Assembly (NCBI GenBank): GCA_021647465.1
Contig: JAKIUQ010000003.1
Location: 1 to 64,000 of the forward strand
Direction: 5' to 3'
From: Emcibacter sp.
GTDB lineage: Bacteria; Pseudomonadota; Alphaproteobacteria; Sphingomonadales; Emcibacteraceae
Length of the DNA stretch: 64,000 nt
The notes under the pieces are model-generated. The model was not told the origin of the DNA, searched no databases, and saw nothing but the letters and a program-made list of their open reading frames with translations. The translations under genes were made by a program, and so were the position numbers. Positions within the stretch are counted from its first letter, which is position 1, and the number at the start of each line of letters is the position of its first letter. Below, piece after piece: positions 24,530-34,297 of this stretch.

Positions 24530-25214
24530 GAGCATTTTCATTTTAATTTGCATCATATCCTGCTTTTTCGAAATAGTTCATACATTCTTGCGGCATAATA
24601 CTGTCGATTATCCTCGCGATTTCTTCCCATAATCCTGCAACGGTTCTTTGTGCGGGCTTTCTCAGCATTGCCTTGAGTTTTAAGAACATCATTTCGATCG
24701 GATTGAGGTCTGGAGAATAGAGTGGCAAGGAAGGTGGCCGTTTTCCAGTGGCCATGAGGCACACTGGCCACCAGGCGCTCCCCCCGCATTGCCCGGCCAC
24801 GCGTGCGGGTCATTTTGGTATTGGCACCGGTCTTGCTGCTCCGCGCTGCCCTTCGGGTCATCAAGGAAGACCAGCTTCTCTGGCTTCAAAGCTTTTTGCA
24901 TCATGCGCCAGAAGCCAATCCCGATGCGCATCAAGCTTTGAACGTCGTGGGCGTCCCTGACAATCGGGAACAACATTACCCTCCCTGTTATGCCGTTGCA
25001 CATAACGGATCGCAGAACTCACGCTCACCGAAAAATGGCACGCCGCCCGGCGCCGTGACATCCCTTGATCAACCGCCATAACAATCCGCTCTCGCAAATC
25101 AACCGAATAAAACTTGCCCATATTGAATCCTTCACTGTTTATACTCCAAACAGTGAATCACATTCCAACAGAAACAGGTATCCCCTTTCGATTCATAATT
25201 CAATGAAAAGGCTC
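24530..25214 (-). mobile_element. IS630-family element, internally deleted
   Basis: A 685-bp element, shorter than the usual 1.0-1.2 kb. The ends are imperfect terminal inverted repeats: GAGCATTTTCATT at 24530-24542 against GAGCCTTTTCATT (reverse complement of 25202-25214), 12 of 13 identical. A TA dinucleotide flanks each side (24528-24529 and 25215-25216), the hallmark target duplication of IS630/Tc1-mariner elements. A 10-bp stem with a 7-base loop (25131-25157) lies just upstream of the transposase start. The single transposase gene is broken. Confidence 0.85.
24543..25121 (-). pseudogene. IS630-family transposase, deleted and frameshifted
   Basis: The N-terminal helix-turn-helix domain is intact (MGKFYSVDLRERIVMAVDQG at the start, then RRAACHFSVSVSSAIRYVQ). 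The catalytic domain is split over three frames: KPEKLVFLDD, then MTRTRGRAMRGERLVASVPH, then YSPDLNPIEMMFLKLKAML and QECMNYFEKAGYDAN. The DDE segments FLDD and SPDLNPIE remain, but the block between WKTATF and YSPDLNP is missing. It cannot make a functional transposase. Confidence 0.85.
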
Positions 25215-25684
25215 TAATGACAGGAAATCTTGATATTTCTCTTTTCCAGATATTTCTGATGATAATCTTCTGCCGGCCAGAATTGACTGGCGGGCGTTAT
25301 TTCTGTCACAATGGGGCCGGGCCATAAACCTGCGGCATCACATTTTTTCCGTGATTCTTCCGCCGCCAACTTCTGTTCTTTGCTATGATAAAATATGGCC
25401 GACCGATATTGGCTGCCAAAATCCGGTCCCTGCTGATTAAGCGTTGTCGGATTGTGACAGTGCCAGAAAACATCCAGCAATTGTTCAAAAGATATTTTTC
25501 CGGGATCAAAAAGAACCTCTACAGCCTCGGCATGATGGGTTTGTCCGGTACATATTTCTTCATAGGTTGGCGCTTCTGTATGCCCGCCAATATAGCCCGC
25601 AACCGTGGACGCAACCCCCTCCAGCTTATCAAAATCCAGCTGAACGCCCCAAAAGCACCCTGCGGCAAATGTTGCTTTTTCCAT
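25214..25684 (-). CDS. msrA: peptide-methionine (S)-S-oxide reductase
   Basis: MsrA, 156 residues, reduces methionine-S-sulfoxide in damaged proteins. The active-site GCFWG is near residue 9, followed by the conserved VAGYIGG and YEEICTGQTHHAEAVEV segments and AEDYHQKYLEKR near the C-terminus. GTG 25693 is an alternative start, but ATG 25684 has GGAAG nine bases upstream. The stop codon TAG uses the TA target duplication plus the first base of the IS630 element. Without the insertion the uninterrupted sequence would also read TAG, so the protein end is unchanged. Confidence 0.95.
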   Translation of the reverse strand: MEKATFAAGCFWGVQLDFDKLEGVASTVAGYIGGHTEAPTYEEICTGQTHHAEAVEVLFDPGKISFEQLLDVFWHCHNPTTLNQQGPDFGSQYRSAIFYHSKEQKLAAEESRKKCDAAGLWPGPIVTEITPASQFWPAEDYHQKYLEKRNIKISCH

Positions 25685-25728
25685 ATTATTCACTTCCTAT
25701 AATGTCGCCCTGACCCTAAGCAGCCCGA

Positions 25729-26778
25729 TTACGGCGACGGGTCGGGATTTTCCAGATGAATATCATTCACCGCCTGTTCCAGCTCGCCCGTCCAGTCCAG
25801 ATCAAAGGCCGCTATATTCTCGGATAATTGTGCCATATTTGTCGCCCCGATGATAGAGGAGGCCACAAACGGTCTGCTATCAACAAATTTATGGGCAAGC
25901 TGGATGGGCGTGATCCCCATATCCGCGGCCAGTGCAGAATATTTTTCAATCGCGGCCACGGCAGCTGATCCTGTATATCGGGTCGAAAAATCCGGAAACA
26001 ACTGATGACGGCTGCCTTGAGGCAAAGCACCGTTCAGATATTTCCCGCTTAACGCGCCGCCGCCAATGGGTGAATAGGCCAGAAGAGACACCTCTTCGCG
26101 CAGGGATACTTCAGCCAAATCCTGTTCGAATAGCCTGTTCATCAAATTATAGGCATTTTGAATGGATTGCACTCTTGGCACGTCATTTTGTTCTGCATGA
26201 TGCAGGCATTTCATGGTACCCCACGCCGTTTCATTGGAGAGGCCTATATGGCGAATTTTACCTTGTTTGACCAAATCATCCAATACCGTCAACGTCTCTG
26301 ATAGCGGAATGATGTCATCCTGATCATTATGGACATAGCCGCGCGACTCCGAAAAAATATTCAAGGGCCGGTCGGGCCAATGGAGCTGATAAAGATCCAC
26401 ATAATCGGTTTTCAGCCTTTTTAAGCTCTGCTCCAATGCCTCGGTGATTTGCTGCCGGTTAAGCCGCGTGACAGAGGCATTGGCGCGGAACCAATCCGCA
26501 TCACTTCGGCCCACAACCTTGGTCCCAAGGATAATTTTATCCCGCCCGCCGCGATCTTGCAGCCAACTGCCGATATATTCTTCTGTCCGCCCAAAAGTTT
26601 CTCTTTTTCGCGGCACGGGATATAACTCTGCGGTATCTATGAAATTTATGCCTTTATCTATGGCATAATCCATCTGATCCCAAGCCTCCTGCATTGAATT
26701 CTGTTCGCCCCAGGTCATGGTGCCCAGACAAATGTTGGATATAGTGATATCTGTCCGTCCTAGCCTATTATATCTCAT
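25729..26778 (-). CDS. aldo/keto reductase, Tas-like
   Basis: A 349-residue NADP(H)-dependent aldo/keto reductase of the Tas type. The catalytic tetrad is represented by FIDTAELYP (Asp, Tyr near residues 48-53), KIILGTKVV (Lys) and LYQLHWPDRP (His near 125). C-terminal cofactor-binding residues lie in SSIIGATNMAQLSENI. AGAGG precedes the ATG. It probably shares a transcript with msrA 45 bp downstream, which fits a role in carbonyl or oxidative-damage metabolism. The substrate is unknown. Confidence 0.92.
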   Translation of the reverse strand: MRYNRLGRTDITISNICLGTMTWGEQNSMQEAWDQMDYAIDKGINFIDTAELYPVPRKRETFGRTEEYIGSWLQDRGGRDKIILGTKVVGRSDADWFRANASVTRLNRQQITEALEQSLKRLKTDYVDLYQLHWPDRPLNIFSESRGYVHNDQDDIIPLSETLTVLDDLVKQGKIRHIGLSNETAWGTMKCLHHAEQNDVPRVQSIQNAYNLMNRLFEQDLAEVSLREEVSLLAYSPIGGGALSGKYLNGALPQGSRHQLFPDFSTRYTGSAAVAAIEKYSALAADMGITPIQLAHKFVDSRPFVASSIIGATNMAQLSENIAAFDLDWTGELEQAVNDIHLENPDPSP

Positions 26779-26856
26779 TGATACCTCTTTTATATTTTAT
26801 ATTGCCTTACCCCTATATAAGCAGGATAAGCATAAATTATAAGGCCATAAAATAAA

Positions 26857-26887
26857 ACTGCCGCCAAATATCATTTTGGCAGCAGTC
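26857..26887 (-). terminator. terminator of the porin gene
   Basis: ACTGCCGCCAAA pairs with TTTTGGCAGCAGT (one mismatch) around a short loop. On the minus strand it is followed by TTTTATTTTA. It lies about 24 bp after the porin stop codon. Confidence 0.75.
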
Positions 26888-26910
26888 AAAAGGTTAGAAC
26901 AAGCCAAGCC

Positions 26911-28155
26911 CTAGAATTTTGCGGCAAGGGTGACCCAGAGTTTGCGGGTATCGACAGACCATGTATCCGCATTATAATCTGCATATTTCACTGCCACGCT
27001 ATAATTCTTGTTTATGGCATAAGACATAACCATATCAAGCTCTGTCCCATAATCGGTATTACCAAACTGGGAGGTGAATTTATGATAAATGACAGCCGCT
27101 TTCAGGCCCTTCATGGCACCATCAAATTTATAGGCCCCGCTAATATAGAAGTCTTCGAGGCCGCCCGCAGGTGTTGCCAGAAACTTATCGGCCCAGCCAT
27201 TGAATTTATGCAATGTGGCAAGCGGCGTTTTAAAACTTGCTGTGCCATTATTATCACTGCCCAGAGATTCAAGAGCGACTTTGAAAGTTGCGCCCGCAAA
27301 ACCAACCCCGCCAGACACATGAAAATAATTCACGGAATAATCACCGGGATTGTTTTTGGCATCTGTCTGATTGGCATACTCAAACTCATATAAAATATTT
27401 GTTTTGTCCGCAACTTTGGTTTTACCGGCAAAACGGATACCGAAAGTATTGGTCGAAAATCCGGCAAGATCTTTATTATCCAATAGATAGGCATAGGTGG
27501 TCACCTTACCGTATTTTAATCCGCTATATTCTATATTAAGCAGGTTTGTGGCAGAAGAATGGTCGCCTACGGGGCTGTTATCACTAAAAATCCGGTTCAC
27601 ATTCCATACATAGGCATAGAATATTTTAGTATCCGGCAGACTTTTATTGACCGCCGTTACCGCATCCAGATTCTGATCAACCTGACGCCAGCCTACCGTG
27701 CCAACAAACCGCAGGTTCCCAAGATTAATGGATTGGCGGCCTGCGCTGACCTTTGAGTCTTCATAGGAATAAGACAGATAGGCCTGATTCACCTCCGTCT
27801 GGCTTGGGTCGGCAATAACCGGATAGATTATGTTGCCATTAAGGGTATTATTGTAATTTTCATTTGCCAGATTCCGAGTGTCTTCCATCTCGATAACACC
27901 CGAAAATCCCTTGTAGGATCCGGTTTTATAACCAAAGCGTGTCCGTATGGTCAGCGCAGAGGCATTTTCAACAAAATTGGCCTGATCCACATTTTCATAA
28001 CGAACTCGAACATTCAGGTAAGCCTTGCCGCCGGTGACAGCATCAGCCAAACTTTCTGCGCTGTCATTTGCCGCAAAACCATAGGTTGGCGTCATAAGAA
28101 GGGCCGTTACTGAAGTTAAGAAAATACTTTTAATATTTATGTGTAGAATAGTCAT
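26911..28155 (-). CDS. outer-membrane beta-barrel porin (alginate-export-like)
   Basis: A 414-residue outer-membrane protein with a signal peptide (cleavage near TYGFA-AND) and a long series of alternating beta-strands. Strands such as KAYLNVRVRYENVD and KLWVTLAAKF, and the C-terminal Phe required for BamA recognition, are visible. It resembles the alginate-export/OprD-like barrel group in overall pattern (SLADAVTGGKAYLNVRVRYE at the N-terminus, VNQAYLSY and SAGRQSINLGNLRFVG strands). GGAG precedes the ATG. A perfect FNR-type box lies 77 bp upstream, suggesting oxygen-responsive expression. The transported solute is unknown. Confidence 0.8.
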   Translation of the reverse strand: MTILHINIKSIFLTSVTALLMTPTYGFAANDSAESLADAVTGGKAYLNVRVRYENVDQANFVENASALTIRTRFGYKTGSYKGFSGVIEMEDTRNLANENYNNTLNGNIIYPVIADPSQTEVNQAYLSYSYEDSKVSAGRQSINLGNLRFVGTVGWRQVDQNLDAVTAVNKSLPDTKIFYAYVWNVNRIFSDNSPVGDHSSATNLLNIEYSGLKYGKVTTYAYLLDNKDLAGFSTNTFGIRFAGKTKVADKTNILYEFEYANQTDAKNNPGDYSVNYFHVSGGVGFAGATFKVALESLGSDNNGTASFKTPLATLHKFNGWADKFLATPAGGLEDFYISGAYKFDGAMKGLKAAVIYHKFTSQFGNTDYGTELDMVMSYAINKNYSVAVKYADYNADTWSVDTRKLWVTLAAKF

Positions 28156-28231
28156 AGATCGCTCCTCTGATCGTTCCTCTTTTTAAAATATTATCTATCC
28201 CTTTTACATATTCCCTTGCCATTATTTTGAC

Positions 28232-28245
28232 TTGATCCTTATCAA
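28232..28245. promoter_or_regulatory. FNR/FixK-type box upstream of the porin gene
   Basis: TTGATCCTTATCAA is a perfect match to the TTGATN4ATCAA consensus, 77 bp upstream of the porin ATG in the 293-bp spacer to the HlyD-type gene. Confidence 0.6.
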
Positions 28246-28448
28246 TTTTTTACCTAAAAACTGTTTATATCCCTTGATTTAGATGGAAAAAACCAAAAAG
28301 ATGTATATTAAATACATCAAATAATTAAAGAAGTGACCAGCTTCGAATCAATTGAAGATTTAAATATGAAAAATTTCATTCTGATTCATGATGGCGACAG
28401 GGAACGATTACAAAAATTTACCCTATTTTCATGAAATTTTAAGCAACA

Positions 28449-29660
28449 TCATTCCCGGGCAATGACCCTTATGCCGTCCGCCACATTATTGCCCGGATGG
28501 ATAATGACTTTATCACTTGCCATAAGCCCGCCTGATATCTCGGCATCGCGATCATTTTTTCGGCCCACGGTGACGGGCTGAAGCTCCGCTCGACCCTTTC
28601 GCACAACAAAGGTCGCCCATATTTCATTCTCACGGAACAAGGCGCTAATGGGGACATAAATAACGTCCACAGCTTTATCAACAATGATCGCCGCCTCAAC
28701 CCGAAAGGCATTGCCCAACGTTTGCCATTTTTCAATAGGGTCGATAAAATCCAGAATGACATTCACCCGCTGCTCTTCAACACCAAGAGCAGAAATTTTC
28801 GTATAACCGCTCGGCTCCACAATGCGCACCTGCGCCCGTATATCTTCTGTGCCGCCCCATCTTTTGATCAGGGCAATATTTCCGGGACGAACCCTGACCG
28901 CATCGCGCGACAACATTTCAATGACAATTTCCAGGTCTTGCGGATTACCCACTTCCACCAGGGGCGTGCCCACAGGAACCACCCCTTCACTTTCATGAAG
29001 AATACGCAGCATGATACCATCAACCGGTGCATGAACACAGACGACACAGCGACCCTTAATGTCGTCATTATCTATTTCTCCGGGTTGAACCAGCTGTGCC
29101 TCTGCGGCGATCAACCGGCTTTCCATTACTTTCAGGTCGGCCTGCGCCGTGGCCACTTCGGCTTTGCGCATTTTAAGTTGTAACTCTGCCTGTTCCAACC
29201 GTGCAATAGAAATATTTCCATTCTTAAACAGCTCTTCTGAGCGGTTATATTCCGCAACGGCAAATTCAAGTCCCGCCCGCGCCCGATCCACTTTCGATGC
29301 GGCAAGGCCCTTGGCGGCGACAGCCCCCTGCACATCGGCCCTTGCCTGTGTTTCGCTGCGCTTATCCAGAAACCTTGGATCCGCGGGTGTCATATTGGCG
29401 ATGATCGTCTCACCGGCGACAACCCTGTCGCCAGGTTCACTTTCAATACGCATCACCCGCCCTTCTATGGGCGCGGACACCACATAAATATCCCGGATGC
29501 GCGTCTTGCCTTCCCCCTCCAGCGTTATCAACAGGTCACCGCGCTTGACGCCCTGCAAATCAACTTTTTCGGCTTTTGGGATGAACGCATAAACCAGCAG
29601 AGCCAAAAGCAGAATACCGATGCCGGATTTCACCAATATTTTAATTTTTTTCAAAGACAT
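28449..29660 (-). CDS. HlyD/RND-type periplasmic adaptor of an ABC exporter
   Basis: A 403-residue membrane-fusion protein. An N-terminal membrane anchor (about 9-28) is followed by a lipoyl-like half (VVSAPIEGRVMRI near residue 60), a long coiled-coil hairpin (about 105-190, rich in Ala, Glu, Arg), the second lipoyl half (VCVHAPVDGIMLRI) and beta-barrel domains. It starts within the permease stop (TAATG overlap), so it is the third gene of an ATPase-permease-adaptor operon. With those genes it forms a MacAB-like tripartite exporter that would pair with an outer-membrane channel encoded elsewhere. Confidence 0.9.
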   Translation of the reverse strand: MSLKKIKILVKSGIGILLLALLVYAFIPKAEKVDLQGVKRGDLLITLEGEGKTRIRDIYVVSAPIEGRVMRIESEPGDRVVAGETIIANMTPADPRFLDKRSETQARADVQGAVAAKGLAASKVDRARAGLEFAVAEYNRSEELFKNGNISIARLEQAELQLKMRKAEVATAQADLKVMESRLIAAEAQLVQPGEIDNDDIKGRCVVCVHAPVDGIMLRILHESEGVVPVGTPLVEVGNPQDLEIVIEMLSRDAVRVRPGNIALIKRWGGTEDIRAQVRIVEPSGYTKISALGVEEQRVNVILDFIDPIEKWQTLGNAFRVEAAIIVDKAVDVIYVPISALFRENEIWATFVVRKGRAELQPVTVGRKNDRDAEISGGLMASDKVIIHPGNNVADGIRVIARE

Positions 29661-32029
29661 TATTCAATCCCCTTTTGGGCCGTTACCAGATCAATATTTT
29701 CCACTTGCCGCCATACAAGGTAAAAGGACAGCGCCGCACTGACAACAACAATGATCACCGACAGGCCATAGGTGGATTTTTCAATGACAACCGGAATGCG
29801 GAACAGCTCCGTATCCATATGTTGCGCCAAGCCAAAAGCCATAAGATAACCCGTGAACAGGCCAATCGGAATGGCCATGAGAATAATAACCGCCATTTCC
29901 CCGAATAATAAATAGGCAACTTCACCCCTGGTCAGCCCCAGAACCCTGAGCGAGGCCAGTTCCCGCCCCCGTTCGGACAAGGCAATCCGCGCCGTATTAT
30001 AAATCACCCCAAAGGATATCAGGCTGGCAAAGATAATATTCATGGCCACCAGTTTCAGAATATTTTCGCCCATCATATCTTTAAATATTTCCCGCGCTTT
30101 TTGCATAATACTCATGCTGACAATGGCCGGAATTTCTTTTATCTTCTGATATAATGGCCCATTCCACAAGGGGTCAACCATCAGCGAGGCCCCCGTAATC
30201 ACGGTGGATTCATTCAAGGCGCGGTTCAATTGGTCCATATCCATAAAAGCGCTGAGGCCGATGAATTCCTCGACGATTTCTGCGACCCTTATTCGCAGGA
30301 CAGGCCGCCGGTCTTCCAGTATTTCGGCGGTAATCACATCTCCTTTTTTTACATGAAGAATCTCGGCTAATTTTGAAGAGAGTGCCAGACCCCGCGCCGG
30401 CACCTCTGCGGCCCTCAAATTCTGGTCAAGAATACGGTTCAGGTCTGGTTTGGGCCTTATCCCCATAATCGTGGATCGTTTCGAATAATGCCCGGATTTT
30501 AGGAATACCGCAACGCTGCGCAGGGGTTCAACAGACATCACGCCCGGCATCAGACGGATTTCCTCAAGGGCGCTAATGGCGCGCGGTTTCACAAATCCAA
30601 TGCTGATATCCTGCCTTTGTGCCATATCAAACTGAACCTCCAACATGTAATTTATGGAATCTTCCATAAAAAAGGCAAATATCAGAATCGACATGGAAAG
30701 CCCGATGGCCAAGGTGGAAAACAATGCCCGTACCGGACGACGTTCCAAATGACGGATAACAATACGGGTCAGGTGAGAGAAATATTTTTCCAATCCCACT
30801 CTTTCCAGGAACGTTCGGCGGAACTGGATGGGGCTTGCCGGTCTCATGGCTTCGGCAGGCGGTAATTTCGCGGCCTGACCAATGGCAACCAAAGTGCCTA
30901 TCACAGCAGAAATACTGCAGAAAAATACGGCGAAAATCATCACCTCAACAGAAAAAGAAAACTGCAATATGGGAAAATGAAAAAATTCGGTATATATATT
31001 GATCATACCCGCACCAAGCCATATGCCGCCAGCGATACCAAATATACTGCCCATAACCACCACAACCAATACCATCTTGAGATAATGCAGGGCAATTTCA
31101 AGATTACTATAGCCCACCGCCTTTAACATGCCAATCTGCACGCGCTGGGTGGCCACTTGGCGGGTCATGACCACATTGATCAGGAAAGCCGCCACGCCAA
31201 GAAATATCGTCGGGGCAAAAAGGCCCATCACCCGAAGTTGATCCAATTCATTCTGGACAAACCAGTGGGACATTTGATTTTTTCGCGCGTAGGCGATTAA
31301 GCCCCCGTAAGGTTTCAGGAGAATATCCAGCTCTTGCTTGATATTCTCCACATTGCCGCCCCGATCCATTCTGATCGCGATATCATTAAAAGCCCCGTCC
31401 ATATCCACGGCGGCTTCCAATATCCGCTGGCTCATCCAGAAAACCCCGAACCGTTTATCATCTGGAAACATCCCGCCCGGTGCCAAAGAATAAACATATT
31501 CCGGCGACAGCACGATACCGACAATTTTAAGCGACCTTTTATGACCGTTGATCACCATGTTGACCCTGTCCCCAAGGGTAAAACCATGGGCATCGGCAAA
31601 GGCTTCGCTGCTTAAAATGGCATCGGCTTCATCGGGAAGCAGCATACGGCCACTGCGCAAATAAAGATTATTCAATAATGGTTTTCGCCCATCAGGATGT
31701 GAGATAAGCTTGCCGGATGCAGGCTCTATCATGCCGTCCACCTGAACCGTGACCCCAAACGTCACCCGCAGCTCCACCGCCGATACCCCGGGAATATCCA
31801 GCACCTGTTGCCGGATGGCTTCAGGAGCCCGTTTTAACTGGGCAAAAACATCGGCAAATTGATAACGGTCATAATAAACATCCCGGCTCAATTTCAAAGA
31901 ATCCAAAACCCCGAACGACATAATGAATGTGGTAATTCCACAAGCCATCACCATGATAATCGCCAGCATTTGCCCCTTGATATTCCATAGGTCCCGCAGC
32001 AGTTTTCGATTAAGGGCTTCGATGATCAT
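29660..32029 (-). CDS. ABC transporter permease with two FtsX domains
   Basis: A 789-residue inner-membrane permease. The N-terminal helix (about 17-40) and large periplasmic domain are followed by three helices of the first FtsX domain (about 265-395, including VMTRQVATQRVQIGMLKAVGY). A second half repeats this: a helix near residue 450, another periplasmic domain and a C-terminal FtsX domain with GRELASLRVLGLTRGEVAYLL. The frame extends to 32074, but ATG 32029, seven bases after the ATPase stop, is the right start. This 'long FtsX' arrangement is typical of LolCDE/MacB-related systems of the YbbP type. The cargo is unknown. Confidence 0.9.
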   Translation of the reverse strand: MIIEALNRKLLRDLWNIKGQMLAIIMVMACGITTFIMSFGVLDSLKLSRDVYYDRYQFADVFAQLKRAPEAIRQQVLDIPGVSAVELRVTFGVTVQVDGMIEPASGKLISHPDGRKPLLNNLYLRSGRMLLPDEADAILSSEAFADAHGFTLGDRVNMVINGHKRSLKIVGIVLSPEYVYSLAPGGMFPDDKRFGVFWMSQRILEAAVDMDGAFNDIAIRMDRGGNVENIKQELDILLKPYGGLIAYARKNQMSHWFVQNELDQLRVMGLFAPTIFLGVAAFLINVVMTRQVATQRVQIGMLKAVGYSNLEIALHYLKMVLVVVVMGSIFGIAGGIWLGAGMINIYTEFFHFPILQFSFSVEVMIFAVFFCSISAVIGTLVAIGQAAKLPPAEAMRPASPIQFRRTFLERVGLEKYFSHLTRIVIRHLERRPVRALFSTLAIGLSMSILIFAFFMEDSINYMLEVQFDMAQRQDISIGFVKPRAISALEEIRLMPGVMSVEPLRSVAVFLKSGHYSKRSTIMGIRPKPDLNRILDQNLRAAEVPARGLALSSKLAEILHVKKGDVITAEILEDRRPVLRIRVAEIVEEFIGLSAFMDMDQLNRALNESTVITGASLMVDPLWNGPLYQKIKEIPAIVSMSIMQKAREIFKDMMGENILKLVAMNIIFASLISFGVIYNTARIALSERGRELASLRVLGLTRGEVAYLLFGEMAVIILMAIPIGLFTGYLMAFGLAQHMDTELFRIPVVIEKSTYGLSVIIVVVSAALSFYLVWRQVENIDLVTAQKGIE

Positions 32030-32036
32030 GAGTATT

Positions 32037-32765
32037 TCACCAGCTGATCTCCTCTGGCGGGCAGGGATTTTCATTGACCTTCACATTGGTCACCTGCCCA
32101 TCACCAAAAAATATGACCCGGTCAGCCATATCGGCAATGGCCGCATTATGCGTGATAACGATCGTCGTTGTGCCAAATTCTTTATTGACCCGCTGCAAGG
32201 CTTTCAGCACCACAATGCCTGTCTCACTATCCAACGCGCCGGTTGGCTCATCACAGAGCAAAACCTCTGGGCGTTTGGCGATGGCGCGGGCAATGGCCAC
32301 TCTTTGCTGTTCGCCGCCCGAAAGCTGCGATGGGAAATGCCGCGCCCGATTTCCAAGGTTGACCGCTTCCATGGCGGCCATTGGTGAAATGGGATCAAGA
32401 GCTATATCCGTCACAAGCGCCACATTTTCCAGAGCCGTCAAGCTGGGCACCAGATTATAGGCCTGAAATATGAACCCCACATTATGACGGCGAAACAGGG
32501 TCAATTGCTGTTCTGAATAATCCGATAATCTGTCTTTTTTAAAATAAACCTCGCCCGATGTGGGGCTATCCAACCCGCCGATAATATTCAAAAAGGTAGA
32601 TTTCCCGCTGCCCGACGGGCCGAGCAAGACAACCATATCCCCCCTGGGAATTTCAAGGGTCACGCCCCGCAGGGCCTGCACGATCGTTTCGCCTGTGACA
32701 TAATCCTTGGTCAAACGATCTGTGCGAAAAGTGATATTATCATCTAGTCCGTTATTTTTGGCCAT
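32037..32765 (-). CDS. ABC transporter ATP-binding protein, LolD/MacB type
   Basis: A 242-residue ATPase that powers the adjacent FtsX permease. Walker A GPSGSGKST is near residue 50, the Q-loop lies in GFIFQAYNLVPSLT, the signature is LSGGEQQRVAIARAIA, Walker B is VLLCDEPTGALD and the switch His is in VITHNAAIADMAD. ATG 32765 has GGGGA at good spacing; the frame continues to 32834 without a better start. It is the first gene of the operon, divergent from nhaC. Confidence 0.95.
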   Translation of the reverse strand: MAKNNGLDDNITFRTDRLTKDYVTGETIVQALRGVTLEIPRGDMVVLLGPSGSGKSTFLNIIGGLDSPTSGEVYFKKDRLSDYSEQQLTLFRRHNVGFIFQAYNLVPSLTALENVALVTDIALDPISPMAAMEAVNLGNRARHFPSQLSGGEQQRVAIARAIAKRPEVLLCDEPTGALDSETGIVVLKALQRVNKEFGTTTIVITHNAAIADMADRVIFFGDGQVTNVKVNENPCPPEEISW

Positions 32766-32896
32766 CCATTCCCCATCTGCTTGACAGAAGCATATCGCAA
32801 CCTCGAAGCTATAATTTAATGGGCGGCCTTGCAAGGCCCCTTATTCATCCGTAAACTACCATAAAAATTGATAATAAGCACTGTAGGGATTTCTTC

Positions 32897-34297
32897 ATGG
32901 CCAATTCATTTGAAATATTGACCGTTCTGCCGCCGCTCATGGCCATCATTATCGTGTTATGGCGCAAGGAAGTCATCCTGGCCTTGTTTCTGGCCATTTT
33001 AACTTCGGAGCTATTGCTGTTAACCGATCCCGGCATCATTGCCCCGTTAAGCGGGTTTCTGGCAAGCCTTGAACGCATCATTCAGGTCTTCGTCAGCGCA
33101 GGCAACAGCCGTATATTAATGTTCAGCCTGATGATCGGCGCATTATTGGCCTATATCCGCGTATCGGGCGGAGTGCCGGCCATGGTGGAACTTCTGGTGG
33201 GCAGCGGCCTTGCCAAGGGGCGCAGGTCCGTTGGCATGCTCACCAGCCTGACCGGCGTTGTGGTCTTCATTGAATCCAACTTAAGCGTTCTTACATCCGG
33301 TATATTGGCGCGGGGATTGTTTGACAAATATGGCATGAGCCGGGCGCGGCTGGCCTATATCATTGACAGCACCAGTGCGCCCATCTGTATCTTGATCCTG
33401 CTGAATGCCTGGGGGGCCTATATTCTGGCCCTGCTCAGCGGCTATGAATTCGAACAATCGGCCGCCCAGATATTATGGGGCACAGTGCCGCTTAATTTTT
33501 ACGCTCTGGTGACATTGGCCCTCGTATTTTATACGGTATTCACCACCCGGGTTCATGGCCCCATGAAGGCCAGCGATGCCAAAGCCGCCATCACCGCCAA
33601 AGGCCATAATGGCGGCCACACCCATGAACATGCCCCAAGCAAGGCCCGTTTTATGGTCTTGCCGCTCTTGACCATGATTGTGGGTATGATTGCGTTCATG
33701 TTTTGGACCGGCGGCGGGGATATCGCCAAAGGCAGCGGCTCGAAATCTGTGCTGTATGCCACCGCCCTTGCCTGTCTTGTGGCCTATGTCATGATGCTCA
33801 TAAGCCGCAAGTTCAGCCATATTCAATTGGTCCATATCGGCTTTAAAGGCATGGGGGAATTATTGCCGCTGGTGACCATTGTCTTATTCTCACTGGCCCT
33901 CGGCGCGAGCCTGAAGGAATTGGGCACGGGCCTTTATATCGCGGGTCTCGTTGGGGATTATCTGCCGCTGACGCTTGTGGTGCCCATGCTGTTTCTGGCC
34001 GGTGCCCTGATGTCTTTCACGACCGGCACTTCGTGGGGCACTTTTGCCATTTTAATCCCCTTGGGGGTGCCGTTAATTCACACCTTGGGGCTGCCGCCTT
34101 CTCTGGTGCTTTCCGCTATTCTGGGCGGCGGGATATTTGGCGATCATTGCTCGCCCATTTCAGACACAACAGCCGTTTCGGCCATTGCCAGTGGCTGTGA
34201 TCTTTTGGAACATGTCAGAACGCAGCTGCCCTACGCCTTGACCGCCGGCGGGGTCACCTTGCTGCTCTATGTTATCGCAAGCCTGATAATGGTTTAG
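32897..34297 (+). CDS. NhaC-family Na+/H+ antiporter-like transporter
   Basis: A 466-residue polytopic membrane protein of the NhaC/NhaC-like antiporter superfamily. About twelve hydrophobic helices are visible. The conserved ESNLSVLTSGILARGLFDKYG near residues 118-138, SFTTGTSWGTFAILIPLG near 375 and ILGGGIFGDHCSPISDTTAVS near 413 contain the family's functional Asp and Ser/Thr residues. A His-rich cytoplasmic loop (GHNGGHTHEHAP, about 237-248) is unusual and might sense pH or bind metal. It is convergent with the asparaginase gene and overlaps it by four bases. The substrate could be Na+/H+ or an organic acid exchange. Confidence 0.88.
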   Translation: MANSFEILTVLPPLMAIIIVLWRKEVILALFLAILTSELLLLTDPGIIAPLSGFLASLERIIQVFVSAGNSRILMFSLMIGALLAYIRVSGGVPAMVELLVGSGLAKGRRSVGMLTSLTGVVVFIESNLSVLTSGILARGLFDKYGMSRARLAYIIDSTSAPICILILLNAWGAYILALLSGYEFEQSAAQILWGTVPLNFYALVTLALVFYTVFTTRVHGPMKASDAKAAITAKGHNGGHTHEHAPSKARFMVLPLLTMIVGMIAFMFWTGGGDIAKGSGSKSVLYATALACLVAYVMMLISRKFSHIQLVHIGFKGMGELLPLVTIVLFSLALGASLKELGTGLYIAGLVGDYLPLTLVVPMLFLAGALMSFTTGTSWGTFAILIPLGVPLIHTLGLPPSLVLSAILGGGIFGDHCSPISDTTAVSAIASGCDLLEHVRTQLPYALTAGGVTLLLYVIASLIMV

